Below are positions 32,116-41,924 of a stretch of 64,000 bases of DNA, in pieces. Made by a program: the position numbers and the translations under genes. The notes below the pieces were generated by a model, which was given only the letters and a program-made list of their open reading frames with translations, was not told the origin of the DNA and searched no databases. Each line of letters begins with the position of its first letter. The first letter of the stretch is position 1. Source of the DNA: Hermatobates lingyangjiaoensis (taxonomy: Eukaryota > Arthropoda > Insecta > Hemiptera > Hermatobatidae); the NCBI GenBank assembly GCA_026182355.1, contig JAPFBL010000168.1:261501-325500 (forward strand), written 5' to 3'.

Positions 32116-33407
32116 AATATTTAGCTAATGTTTGTTTGTTATATTTACTTAATTTGACTCATGCATTGTACTATTTTTTCAGTATAACTGTCCTATCACG
32201 TTGTTCCGTATGTGACACGTCTGAACATACTCGTAAATAAACTCTCTCATAGAACTACTATACTTAGTAATGTAGAATTACTGTAGTAGTGTAAAGCCCA
32301 CTTTGTATTTGTGAATATTTTTAATCAGTGTAAAGTAAATTTTTGTAAAGACTTCCAAAATCATTTCACAGTATACGAGTATTCTATGCAGTAAGTTTTC
32401 AAACAACTCAAACAGCTAGTAACAATAGTTGAGCTAGAACCCAAGAACGATATCTTTCTACTTACAACTTCAATTTACACATATCTTCGAAGAAAAACAA
32501 TTGTTCTTTTATTCAGTATTTTCCCATTTTTACTTATTCTTCATTTCCATTTTTACAATTATAAACATGTAACTAATTTTTTTCATTTCAATTTTTGTAA
32601 TGTAAGGTTATATAAGGTTATATTGAGGATAGGTAAAACGAAAGTTTATTCAGTCTTGATCAATGAAATTTACTAGGACGTTGACAATATTGTTTTATGT
32701 CATTTATTGAGAAGTTTTTTTCTGACAAAAGGGAAATAGGCTAGAGAAACAAAACTTCTCCCACTGGAACAACCAGCAATTGTAACAGAACTCCCCAACA
32801 CTGTTTAATATAAAAGGAAATAAAAATCTCATTAATTTTTCAAAACAGTTTTCCCCCAAAAACTTGAAGAAACTAAATCCTCTAAGGGAAATATGGAGTT
32901 GATGTTGAAGGGAAAAAATGTGCGAAGATTGAACAGTGTTGCTTGTAAAGGAGGGTATAAATTGAAATGAATGGCAACACTGGAGGGAGCATTAGAAGTT
33001 GCCAGCAAGTTGGTCCAGTTAAGGGCAAGCCTAACACTTCATAATGACCTTTTTGAATTTCATATCCAATTTTTGCTTTATTAAAACTTTCTTTCTCTCC
33101 TTTTAATGTCAACCTACGAGTATGGTTCATAATTATAAATCAACCAATGATTCTTTTTTTTTTCATTTTACAAAAATTATTTCTCTTAACTAAAGTATAT
33201 TCAAGAGAAAGTTTAACTATTTGTTATAAGTTTAAAATTTGTTTAAAGCAGTAAATTAGATCTACTGCAGTCAAGAAAACCAAAGAAAAGTGGACGATAG
33301 CCTCTAATAACAAGAGCTGGACAAAACTGGGAACAGAAGCAGCAATCAACCGAAATCTACTGCACCGAGTGGGAGAGGTCCTCTTCTGGTCAGCTATTGG
33401 CCACGAT
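32116..33407. other. unassigned sequence between direct repeats
   Basis: No supported gene. The stretch 33,240-33,419 is less AT-rich; after removing the SINE it joins 33,745-33,860, which is also GC-richer, and may be a transposon coding relic. No motif could be confirmed. Confidence 0.35.
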
Positions 33408-33419
33408 ATCTGTCGGCAC

Positions 33420-33744
33420 GGGGGCCAGGCTAGCTCAGTGGTTACGTGCTCGCCTCTGAACTGATAGGACCGGGGTTCAATCCTCACCTTGCCCTCGAAT
33501 TATTCACGCGGGAGGTGAATAAATCTGAGCACGTCGTCCCTCGGAGAAGGACGTTGAACCGTCGGTCCCGAGTCTGTACGATGTCAGGTACTCGTTAAAG
33601 ATCCCTACTCTAAATACACTTGAGCTAGGCAAAATTTAGGACTCCCGCTGTAGAATCAATCTTCATTGTGTGGTATCACAAAGGGCCAATGCTCGGCCTA
33701 AGTGTGTTCCCTTGTGGGACTGCCACTGCAACCTAACCTAACCT
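33420..33744 (+). mobile_element. tRNA-derived SINE, subfamily A, full length with (CCTAA)n tail
   Basis: Box A (CTAGCTCAGTGG) and box B (GGGTTCAATCC), the complete body, and the tail 'ctgcaacctaacctaacct'. Target duplication atctgtcggcac (33,408-33,419) against atctggcggcac (33,745-33,756). With 63,187-63,510 it is the best copy in the window; their body sequences are close to identical, suggesting recent activity. Confidence 0.93.
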
Positions 33745-33892
33745 ATCTGGCGGCACACCTACATAACATTCATGTCCTGCTATCACCCGACTGTACTCTA
33801 TGAACATGGAATGGAATCATGAACACCTGCCACTTGCTTTCCTGCACAGCTCTCGACCAGAACCAAACAGACAAAAGAGAACACTGAATAAC

Positions 33893-34028
33893 AAATTAAA
33901 TTCCAATTTTATTTAATTATACGAAATTTTATAGATTAAAACCAAGAAATTATATATATATTAACACCATTAATGTATAAAACTATTTTCGTTTATTATT
34001 TTAGTTTAGTCGTTTAGGCATACATTAA
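33893..34028 (+). repeat. ~130-bp direct repeat, copy 2
   Basis: Partner of 31,988-32,115, sharing 'agattaaaac' and 'attaacaccattaatgtata'. Confidence 0.75.
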
Positions 34029-34325
34029 TAATCTATGCCTCTTTACCTATACTGTCTGATATAAGTAAGATAGTATAAAATGACAGTATACTTCTCACTT
34101 ATACTGGTCAGAGCACTACATCATGGCTCAACAGCCAAGAATGGGCATAGCTAATAAGTAATATCTGTTAAAATGCCAAAACAGATAATATTGTAATAGT
34201 TTCCTTTTAGTTAGGATTAATTTATCACGTTTCATCAATTTTGGCTGACTTGTAATGAAAATTCGGAGTTTCACGTTTACTTTAATCCTAGAACTTTTTA
34301 TATGATTGAAAGAATGGCATAGAAA

Positions 34326-34460
34326 TAGAGGGGACTTCCACCCACAGTCTTGAACGCTCGTACCTCTTCTTCTTCCCTTCTATTCTCTTCCTGATGACGA
34401 ACTTCGGTTCGAAATATTGATCCAGTAAATGGATCTCATTCATTATGTGTTGTTTTTTTC
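34326..34460 (+). mobile_element. PLE-type module, family 2
   Basis: Core at 34,391-34,420: CTGATGA, C, GAAC-TTCG-GTTC, GAAATATT, then GATCCAGTAA. The TTCG loop makes this the most stable-looking family-2 hairpin. 'cctcttcttcttcccttcta' lies upstream as in all family-2 copies. Confidence 0.65.
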
Positions 34461-34525
34461 AGTATATATACATAAAAAGATTTCACATAAACACGTGAAA
34501 TAACAATCAATGATCAAACAACAAT

Positions 34526-34732
34526 ATGAAAGGGGAAAAAAGACTAAGATCTAAAGCTAAGACCGGAACTAAATTTATTAGCTATGAAAAATCGATGTTG
34601 TTAACAAATATTATTGAATCGTCTCTAATTAAATTTAATAGATCAAATATTATAAACATTAGTAACGGTCTCTTCAAACTTGATACTTTCGTTACGAGGG
34701 CAATAGCCTCTTCTAAGAGAGTTGACAGCTAG
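34526..34732 (+). pseudogene. PLE-like protein C-terminal fragment
   Basis: This frame ends with an in-place stop and contains ESSLIKFNRSNIINISNGLF then KLDTF. A 'E----F----NIN-S-G-FKLD' block resembles the C-terminal GIY-YIG endonuclease end of Penelope-like proteins (family knowledge; my match is by eye). The upstream protein is missing: a family-1 end at 34,462-34,530 is fused to it, so the start codon is incidental. Downstream lies a pyrimidine-rich 3' UTR and then the terminal module at 34,860, the order expected of an element's 3' end. Confidence 0.45.
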
Positions 34733-34985
34733 CGGATAGTTTGTTACTCTTTCTTACTGTACTCCTTTGTTTCTCCAAACATCCCTTTTTGAACATTAGT
34801 CCTTTCCTGCGCTTTCACCCTTTTAAAATACTACTCTACCCTCCCACTCTTCTCAACCCCTCAATAGATGTTTTCTGTATCTAGGGTTTCAGTTGGGTTT
34901 TTGACTCTGACTCTGACGCTTGTTACGATTGAAAGATCTTAGTATTTTTTCCTCTTTCATATTGTGGTATGATCGTTGATATATA
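34733..34985 (+). mobile_element. PLE-type 3' region and decayed family-1 module
   Basis: 'ctaccctcccactcttctca' and 'gatgttttctgtatctaggg' precede 'ttcagttgggtttttgactc'. The core has a duplicated TGACTC and a deletion (CTGACGCTTGTTACGA), so the hammerhead-like fold is broken. GAAAGATCTTAG remains. Confidence 0.55.
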
Positions 34986-35009
34986 TATATGTATATATAT
35001 ATATATATG

Positions 35010-35430
35010 TAAAGTTTACAAGAAAAACTCGTAGAAACAACGTAAAACTCACATCGATATTTCGACCTTGTTATCATCAGGAGATGGAAAAGAAAAAGAA
35101 GAAGTTTTCTGATCAGCTGGTAAACAGCAACTGGTTATACAATACAAAATAGAAAGTTAAACCAAATATAAGCACAAAACTAGAGTAATAGAAAATGAAA
35201 GACAAATAGAAGTTTCTTCAAAATGTAGAAAATAATAAGAAAACAAATAGGCAGGGATGTTCTTGTGGCAACAATAACATGTTCTTTTCTACAGAGAGTA
35301 GAAAAACCGATGTTAAACCGAAATGCTGTTTACCAGTCGAGCAAAACTCCTCCTAATCTTCTTCTCCTGATGGCGACGAGGTCGAAATATTGAAGTGAAT
35401 TGTGTGTTATTTATACAAGTTCTTTTCTTG
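35010..35430. mobile_element. foldback pair of family-4 modules
   Basis: Minus-strand core 35,050-35,086 (CATCTC, CTGATGA, stem decayed on its 5' side, GAAATATC, GATGTG) and plus-strand core 35,361-35,399 (CTGATGG, C, GAC-GAG-GTC, GAAATATT, GAAGTGAA). The interior between 35,105 and 35,340 is A-rich with no frame. (TA)n lies at the left border. Confidence 0.6.
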
Positions 35431-36270
35431 TAAGCGTTCAATATGTTGTCCTAAGGGACTGTTTAATTTTATACGTATATATACCAAAAATACCTGTTGT
35501 CCCTGTTATGAATGATTGTTGATTTAATAAAAAAAAACTTCAAATTTCATTAAACCTAACAACATTACTGTGTGTTTTAATTTATACGCAGCATAATCAA
35601 TATTATAATAATGCGCGGAACAAAAAAAATTTATATCTATTATTAATTATTGACATCTATTGCAGCAAAAGATACAATATTACACCATTTCTTTCCAAGG
35701 GATAAAAAGCAAATTATTTTTTGTTTTTAAAACAGCTTTAAAAAGTGTTTTTTATTTCTACTATCTCTGAAATAAAATTATATATTTATATTTTTTTTTT
35801 GATAAATCATCATCTACCTTTACACATATAATCCAGACAGTTCAAAATGACAAGTGTGAAGCTATTAAAATTCAAGCCAGTGAAGCAAACCATAACAAAT
35901 ATACCGCCGAGGTGCTCCATAAAGGGTTATTTTAAATTATGATGCACTTCTACTCACTGCTGTATTATGAACAATCCTGTAAACGGTCTTACCAAAGCAA
36001 GTAACTTCTGCTTAAGTTAAAACCAGTAAAAGTTCAAACTCTGCTATTACTGTTTGTTTCTAATAAACAGAAATTACTTATGACTCACGTCATATTCTCT
36101 AATCCTCAAGGAATGTCTTGACGCACGTAACTCCTTCTTCTCTTCATCTTTTGAAGTCGTTATGTGACCTTAGAATTATATACCATATAACAATCTTCTA
36201 TGTTCTAACTATTAAATATTATATACCGTTATCCCACAGACTTAAATATTTCAGTATTATACTTATAATA
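35431..36270. other. unassigned AT-rich sequence
   Basis: Nothing recognised. Confidence 0.35.
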
Positions 36271-36447
36271 TATGTATATATATAAAAGTTTTCACATAAA
36301 CACGTAAAAGATCTTAGTCTTCTTTTCACATTTCTTATTGTGTTTTGATCATTGATATATATATATATATATCTGTGTCTTTCTGTGTGTTTCCTTCGTT
36401 TTGAATTTATTTTATTTAAAAAAGTCCGCTGGACCGTTTCTTTTATT

Positions 36448-36488
<41 letters not shown>

Positions 36489-36645
36489 ATTTCTCATAAA
36501 CACGTGAAATAACAATCAATGATTAAACCACAATAAGAAATGGAAAAAAAAGACTAAGATCTTTCAACCGTAACAAGCGGTCTTCGTCAGAGTCAAAAAC
36601 CCAACCCATAGTCTTTTTTCCCTTTTCTTATTGTGGTTTGATTAT

Positions 36646-36679
<34 letters not shown>

Positions 36680-36680
36680 C
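36271..36680. mobile_element. cluster of family-1 and family-4 module pieces joined by (TA)n
   Basis: A truncated family-1 copy (36,275-36,352), a family-4 leader (36,373-36,450, 'cgctggaccgtttctttta'), a family-1 minus copy with intact core at 36,552-36,594 (GACT, CTGACGA, AG-ACCG/CGGT, TGAAAGATCTT, AGTC), and a family-1 end (36,606-36,646), separated by (TA)n at 36,354-36,372, 36,450-36,484 and 36,647-36,676. Confidence 0.65.
36552..36594 (-). ncRNA. hammerhead-like ribozyme motif (family 1)
   Basis: GACT/AGTC stem I, CTGACGA core, ACCG/CGGT stem II fully paired, GAAA followed by palindrome AGATCT and T. Matches 10,595-10,637 and has the better stem II. Confidence 0.45.
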
Positions 36681-36689
36681 TCAATATAA

Positions 36690-36800
36690 AAAAGAGAAAT
36701 ACATAAATAAAGGTATACAACGCTCACTACTATATTTCGACTGCCGTCATCATCAGGAAGATAGAAGTGAATCTCTTTGAAGACTGGAAACGACTGGCTG
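36690..36800 (-). mobile_element. PLE-type module, family 4
   Basis: Minus strand: TTC, CTGATGA, T, GAC-GGCA-GTC, GAAATATA, GTAGTGAGC (36,722-36,770). The loop changed relative to the other copies while the stem was kept. Confidence 0.6.
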
Positions 36801-36973
36801 GTGGCTTTGAAGAAGTACTTAGACAGTGTAACCAACTTAGAAAAGAAAGGAGACAAGAAGAGATAAAGAAATAAAAGCAAAATAAATAATATCGAATGAA
36901 AATATTTAAAGATAAATTATTAACACATTATAAAAAAATTCAACAAAATAAAATTACGTAAGAATTAAACAAA

Positions 36974-37016
<43 letters not shown>

Positions 37017-37660
37017 AAATAATAACTTTGGTTATCATAATATAACTCTGGGTTTAACAAAAATTTTGAATTCCAAAAAGCTTAACAATATTTTTGTTTA
37101 ACATAATTCATAATTAATTTTATAATACAGAACTGAACAAAATACAGTAATACTTGCTTTAAAATTCTAACAATAAAAACTAAATCTAAGAACACAATAG
37201 ATTGTTTCCAAACAACTTTTGTTTAAACATAAAACCATTAATTTACACCCCTTGTAGTGGATTGAATATTATTAAAGTTTTGTTAGTTATTTTATTTGTT
37301 GAAAAAAAAAACTAAATCATGAGAAATACTTTAATTATAAAGTTAATGATTAAATTTTATTTAAAACTTCATTTACTCTTCTCTTCAAAATTATTTAATA
37401 ATTAAATTTAAATAGCTAGATACTTTATTTTTGTTTATAACTTTTCAGAGATTGAGTGCTCAGTTGTCATTTCTTAGTGCAATCGCAGAGCCATAGCAAT
37501 GTTTGTGTAATTAAGTAGATTTAAATTTTAAAACTATAAAGACATACTCTAGTCGAGATATATCTTGTGATGCTCTCCAGGTTGAGGGAAGGAGCGGATA
37601 TGGCAGAGAGTAAAGGTGGTCTAGCAAAAATCTAAATATGACTTCCTCTAGTACCTCTAA
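36801..37660. other. AT-rich sequence with (TA)n
   Basis: (TA)n at about 36,977-37,013; no gene recognised. Confidence 0.4.
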
Positions 37661-37688
37661 CCACCTCTCTCTCTCTCTCTCTCTCTCT

Positions 37689-37719
<31 letters not shown>
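37661..37719. repeat. (CT)n and (TA)n microsatellites
   Basis: (CT)n to about 37,689, then (TA)n. Confidence 0.95.
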
Positions 37720-37880
37720 ACAGATTCAATAATATATCGACCGTTTGATAGAATAGGTGTGTTCTCTAATTGAGGTTCGGTCAATTTTCCAGGATAAAAA
37801 ATCAAACTCTCGTTGCCAACGTTTCGGTTTTATTTAAAACCTTTTTCATAGGCAGAACTAAGAATTTTTTAACTAAGAAA
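37720..37880 (-). mobile_element. PLE-type module, family 3
   Basis: Plus-strand 'caataatatatcgaccgttt', 'ccaggataaaaaatcaaact' and 'gttgccaacgtttcggtttt' then 'cctttttcataggcagaac'. In minus sense: CTATGAAAAA, GGTTTT/AAAACC stem, GAAACGTTGG. Confidence 0.6.
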
Positions 37881-37897
37881 ATGATGAAGAAAAGAGA

Positions 37898-37898
37898 T

Positions 37899-37948
<50 letters not shown>
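37898..37948. repeat. (GA)n microsatellite
   Basis: About 25 GA units. Confidence 0.97.
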
Positions 37949-37949
<1 letters not shown>

Positions 37950-37951
<2 letters not shown>

Positions 37952-38045
37952 TTGTCTGCCTGCGGAGCGACTCGTTTTTATCTTCCTTATGACGAGGACA
38001 TCGAAATATAGTAGTGAGTTCTGTTTCATTTCTGTGTGTTCTTTA
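37950..38045 (+). mobile_element. PLE-type module, family 4
   Basis: CTTATGA, C, GA-GGACA-TC, GAAATATA, GTAGTGAGT (37,981-38,018). The stem is shortened and the core has a G-to-T change. Confidence 0.5.
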
Positions 38046-38452
38046 TTATTTGAGCAAAACTCTGGTTGGCCATCAATATTTATTGATTAACATTTGACAT
38101 GTTTCGGTTGTCTCCAACCATCTTCAGAAATTATTTTAAACCATCACAAAACGTCAGCTCAAACTGCTAGGGTGAATGCCCCCCGCCCCCCATCCTATCT
38201 TTAATTTGTCTTTTATCCATCATCCTTGTAATGTTTTGAATGTTAAATGTTCCTAGTGTTAGACTTAGAGATATTTATTTTTTAGTGATCAATTTTATTT
38301 AGCTTACTGTTATGTTTAGATACTTGTTCGATGAAAATAGTTTTGTTTTGTGATGTTTAAAATAACTTCTGAAGATGGTTGGAGACAACCGAAACATGTC
38401 AAATGTTAACCATTAAATATTGATGGCCAACCAGAGTTTTGCTCAAATAATT
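38046..38452. mobile_element. foldback pair of family-6 modules (GAAACATGTC)
   Basis: Arms of about 100 bp (38,053-38,152 and 38,345-38,446) are near-perfect inverted copies around a 190-bp spacer. Plus core 38,369-38,400: CTGAAGA, T, GGTTG-GAGA-CAACC, GAAACATGTC. Minus core 38,096-38,127. Stem II is 5 bp and the post-GAA palindrome is ACATGT. The right arm runs directly into a PLE-like open frame. Confidence 0.75.
38369..38400 (+). ncRNA. hammerhead-like motif (family 6)
   Basis: CTGAAGA core, one extra T, 5-bp stem II GGTTG/CAACC, GAAA, palindrome ACATGT, then C. Stem I is poor by eye, with two adjacent pairs then a mismatch. Confidence 0.35.
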
Positions 38453-38600
38453 CACCAACTAAATCAAGACGATTTGAAATTATCAAGAAAATATGAAAAA
38501 CTGCTCAAAAGAAAGGTATGTTTGATTAAGGCAATTCAGTTCAACACAATTTGTATAAAAGAAGGTCTGCTCCCTATTTATACTAATATATATATAAAAA
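38420..38600 (+). pseudogene. PLE N-terminal ORF fragment (KEGLLPIYTNI)
   Basis: An open frame starting in the module's end (ANQSFAQIIHQLNQDDLKLS) continues through KYEKLLKRKVCLIKAI to CIKEGLLPIYTNIYI and (TA)n. The KE(G/D)LLPxYTNI ending equals those at 18,110-18,240 and 39,885-40,110. It directly follows a hammerhead-like module, placing that module at the element's 5' side. Everything downstream of the motif is absent. Confidence 0.55.
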
Positions 38601-39511
38601 ATCAAATTCATTCATAATACCCATAATTATTTATATAACTCATTTATTTCAAGAGTGTGCTTTGTGAGATGAGTGCAAAGTCTAATCATCTACGCTGCAC
38701 AGGCAAGGGATATTGAATAAGGGTGGAAGGGTGCGGCAGAGGAAATGGCGAGTAGATATTTATAAGGTTTATTGGGAAGAGTGTGGGGGTTGAGCTCGGG
38801 GGATGTTAAGTTATTGTTGGTGGCCTCAGGGGTTGAGGGTTTGCAATAAGAAGGCGGCAATAGAGTCATGTCCTTAGTTTTATTGTTCCGGGCACCCCCC
38901 CCCCCCCCCATTGAGTGTTTCCAATATGGGCCAGTCTGAGATACTGTTGGGAGGGGGGGGGGGGGGCAGGTGAGATAACAGCATGTCGGATAACTTCACC
39001 TATCGCCGGACACTTTCACTTATCGCCTGTTTACTTTTGATAACTGCCTCCACTCACAGCCAAAAAACAAATACCCCTCCACACTCTCAACCCCTCAATA
39101 CACTGCAATCTCATTCCACGCCTCCACTTCCTTTCCTTCGTTTTTTCTTACATGCCTGCATTCCTCAAACTAATACATCGCTTGGCCACTCGCCCACTTT
39201 TCTCTTCAAAACCTAACCTTCCTTCAACCCATTAAGAAAAAAAATCGGTTTTACTTATATTTTTATTTCTAATATATATTCATGACTATTCATTGTTTTA
39301 TAATTCAAAACAAGAAAATATTTGGCACTTAAGCATTCCACGCCTCATTAAAATAACTAAGAATTCGTAAAATTAATTGATAAAATTTACCTTAAACAAT
39401 TTTCTTCCTATGTAGATCTGCTGTTCAAAATATCGATCGTTCGAAATATATTATCTTTGCTACACATTTTTGTATGTGTTTAGTATTATTAAGTCTAGTT
39501 GGACTACTGTC

Positions 39512-39514
<3 letters not shown>
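38601..39514. other. unassigned, GC-richer segment with poly-C and poly-G runs
   Basis: C15 at 38,895-38,909 and G14 at 38,953-38,966 face each other 44 bp apart. The frames at 38,690-38,911 and 38,983-39,216 have no recognised family. Confidence 0.4.

Positions 39515-39557
<43 letters not shown>
39515..39557. repeat. (TA)n microsatellite
   Basis: About 21 TA units, followed by a family-3 remnant ('tgtgtatcaaccgtttaata'). Confidence 0.96.
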
Positions 39558-39559
<2 letters not shown>

Positions 39560-39629
39560 AAGTCAATAATGTGTATCAACCGTTTAATAAAATAGGTATA
39601 TTATTCGGTAAAACCGAAACCTCGTCGTC

Positions 39630-39765
39630 GTCGTTTTAACAAACCAAATATAAAGAAGGTTGCACACAGACAAATAACTCACTTCTATATTTCGACCATC
39701 GTCATCATCAGAAGGCGAAGAGTCTCGCAGGAGAGTACAGCGTCGACTGATTATATATATATACA
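39630..39765 (-). mobile_element. PLE-type module, family 4
   Basis: Minus strand: CGCCTT, CTGATGA, T, GAC-GATG-GTC, GAAATATA, GAAGTGAGTT (39,680-39,719). A GTGAGT donor-like motif follows the palindrome, and stem I pairs partly with one internal mismatch. Confidence 0.6.
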
Positions 39766-39884
39766 GTTTAATGTAGATAAAGAACCCAACCGTCTCTGTA
39801 CCAGTGCTTTTAATTTCTCTGTGTTTCTTTATGTACATTGAATTGTATTTGTCCATTTCGGATCGTATTTTCGTCAAAAAAGTA

Positions 39885-40120
39885 TATATAATTATATATA
39901 TATATATATTGGTGTATACTGGCAGCAAGTCTTCTTTTAAACAAGTGTTGTTCAAAAGCACAGCGGCTTCAGCATTAATAATCTTTTTAGAAAGATGTTC
40001 TATTTGCCTTATTATTTTCTTGTAATTCACTGGTAGCTCAAAAATTAATCTACCAATTTCCATAACAAGAATAGGAAAACAATCTTGAAGAAAACTAATG
40101 AAACAAACTATATTTGACAC
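39885..40120 (-). pseudogene. PLE N-terminal ORF fragment (KEDLLPVYTNI)
   Basis: The minus strand encodes MSNIVCFISFLQDCF..., RQIEHLSKKIINAEAAVLLN, then CLKEDLLPVYTNI and (TA)n. The segment 'RxIExLSxKIxNAExAV' matches the copy at 18,110-18,240 over about 40 residues, with substitutions indicating separate copies. A hammerhead-like module lies immediately upstream on the same strand (40,163-40,189). As elsewhere, the frame is cut at TNI by a microsatellite. Confidence 0.6.
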
Positions 40121-40220
40121 TACACAAACACAAACTGGGTTAAAAAACTAAAGAGAAACAAGCTTTCTGCCACATTGGCCATCATCAGGTAAATAGTAAA
40201 CAATAAAACGAAACAATCAA
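40121..40220 (-). mobile_element. PLE-type module, family 6-like (AGAAAGCTT)
   Basis: Minus strand 40,163-40,189: CTGATGA, TG, GCC-AATGT-GGC, A, GAAAGCTTG. The palindrome after GAA is AAGCTT if read one base early, another six-base palindrome. It precedes the ORF fragment by under 60 bp. Confidence 0.5.
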
Positions 40221-40229
40221 AACATAAAC

Positions 40230-40380
40230 CATATATATATATATATATAAAGACCGACCGTCTTTGTGTCGGTCGGTGGACCCTTCCACGTCTCAGCTCC
40301 TGTGTTCCTTTTCCTTTTCTTACCATTCCTGAGGACGGCGTGATAGCCGAAATGATTGTTAATAGTAAGTGTTAGTCTCT
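40230..40380 (+). mobile_element. PLE-type module with GGC/GCC stem
   Basis: After (TA)n, 'gaccgaccgtctttgtgtcg' begins a module with core 40,329-40,356: CTGAGGA, C, GGC-GTGATA-GCC, GAAATGATT, then GTTAATAGTAAGTG. Stem II is fully paired with a sequence unlike other families; the post-GAA palindrome is imperfect. GTAAGT is present. Confidence 0.6.
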
Positions 40381-41500
40381 TTTTTGTTTTCTTATGACAA
40401 ATTTAAATATCGTCCCTCTTTGTAATTTTCCGTTGCAAGTTTATTATTCATCATTATGGACCATCAGTTCTGAATTCAACGTATGCTTACACAGGACCTC
40501 ACTTCTTTTGACAAATGTCTAAATAACTATTAAACTACCTAATTGCCTTTTTTTAATTTAATATCTGACCGGTTAAAAAGATAATAATTTAATGTTAAAA
40601 CTTAATAAAATTAATAAAAGTAGACAATAAGTAGTGCGAAATTCCTTTTTAATTTTGAATTCTTTCTGTCTTCAGAAAAGTTCATGAATGCTTAATCAGT
40701 GTTGCAGCTTAAAGATGCTTCCAATGTGCGAATCAGTATAGCCAATATCATATTGTGAACAGGGAGAAAAAGTGAACTAAAAGAATGTAACAAATAGCTT
40801 AATGTATTAGACGTTTACTTTATTTTTGTTCGAACTTCCGACAGTACTCCCTTTCTTTCTTGAATCCACTAAATTAGATACTGGTGCAATTAAAGAACTT
40901 TTCCATATCCTTTCAGTCTCCCCTACACGCCCTTCAAATGTCTTCACCAAATCACCTCGTATATCGTCAAGAAGGCCTCCTAATCGCTTTCCGGCAATCT
41001 CTTTCCCCCCGCGTAACTATGAAATGCACTCTTACTAAACCTCTTGTTGTCGGCACTAAGCAATGTAGACGGCGTAACTGCCAAGTCAGTTCTATTATTA
41101 AACCGTCATTTCGCCTTCCTTCCATCGGCAACTTCAACTTTTAACTTTGTTAGCTCTGGTACTTCAAGTAACTGTCTTTATCATTTTAAACGAGCTGAGT
41201 ATAACTCATTTTTTTGAAGGCTTCAAGTCAATGGCACAGATTGTTTTTTCTCCCGATCTATAATTCAGATATTATCATAATGTCAAAAGTCATGCAGTTT
41301 CGTCGGTAATCTGCTGTATTATTCCATTATTCTTTCTTTCCTTCGGTTTTTATTCTGTACAAGACTACCCGTGACTCGTTGGGTCATCCAACACCTTCCT
41401 TTTTAATGCAGTCATGTTCACATATGCGCAGATAAACTCGAAATTAATTTTTAATAAAGAGGATAATGGACATATTTTTATAATCAATTCTAATTTTCTA
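40381..41500. other. unassigned sequence
   Basis: No supported gene; frames at 40,826-41,144 overlap each other and lack motifs. Confidence 0.35.
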
Positions 41501-41502
41501 AT

Positions 41503-41742
41503 CAATTCTAAACAAAGTACAGACAAAACCTTTCTTTTATTTATTTAGACATACTTGTGCTACTGTCAGCGGAGAGCACGCAATCCACTGGCTACTCTGG
41601 CTCCAATTTTTATAATTAAATAATAATTTTCTTGCATTTAACATTATTCATGCAATAAATAAAATATATTATAATTTCAGGTCTCTATGTCCACGAAAAA
41701 TGGGTGAACAACAAAGAAACTCACGACCTTCATATATAGAGA
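41503..41742 (-). mobile_element. Helitron-like 5' end (reverse)
   Basis: Minus strand begins TCTATATATGAAGGTCGTGA then 'gttcaccca', as at 4344. It continues to a tRNA-like A-box piece (gagtagccagtgg) and 'gacagtagcacaa', shared with 8760-8790 and 9845-9865, and 'aaaggttttgtctgtac', shared with 52,660. Confidence 0.5.
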
Positions 41743-41924
41743 CTCTTGTAGACAGTGTGATGTTGAAATCTTTGGAGTATTTGTTTTCTTTTTGTATTTC
41801 TTAATTTTAACTTCATCAATTAGATCCCAGTAACTCGTTTGATGTTTTCCTCTCCTTATATTATAAGGCTTGAATCCAAAATACTCACCATGTATTGCAT
41901 ACCAATATATAATACACAGCTCTT

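Noticed and set aside
33430..33500. Functional tRNA genes at the box A/B sites
   Set aside because: All copies continue into the same SINE body and tail, vary in the anticodon region and do not fold as complete cloverleafs by eye.
31988..34028. LTR retrotransposon bounded by the ~130-bp direct repeats
   Set aside because: No TG...CA ends, primer-binding site, polypurine tract or pol motifs between them; left as a direct repeat.
36219..36515. Minus-strand 98-residue frame with YIYIYI runs
   Set aside because: Translation of (TA)n and module sequence; similar YI-rich frames elsewhere were rejected for the same reason.
40826..41144. Two overlapping plus-strand frames as a gene
   Set aside because: They overlap in different frames, lack motifs and have no splice or promoter context.
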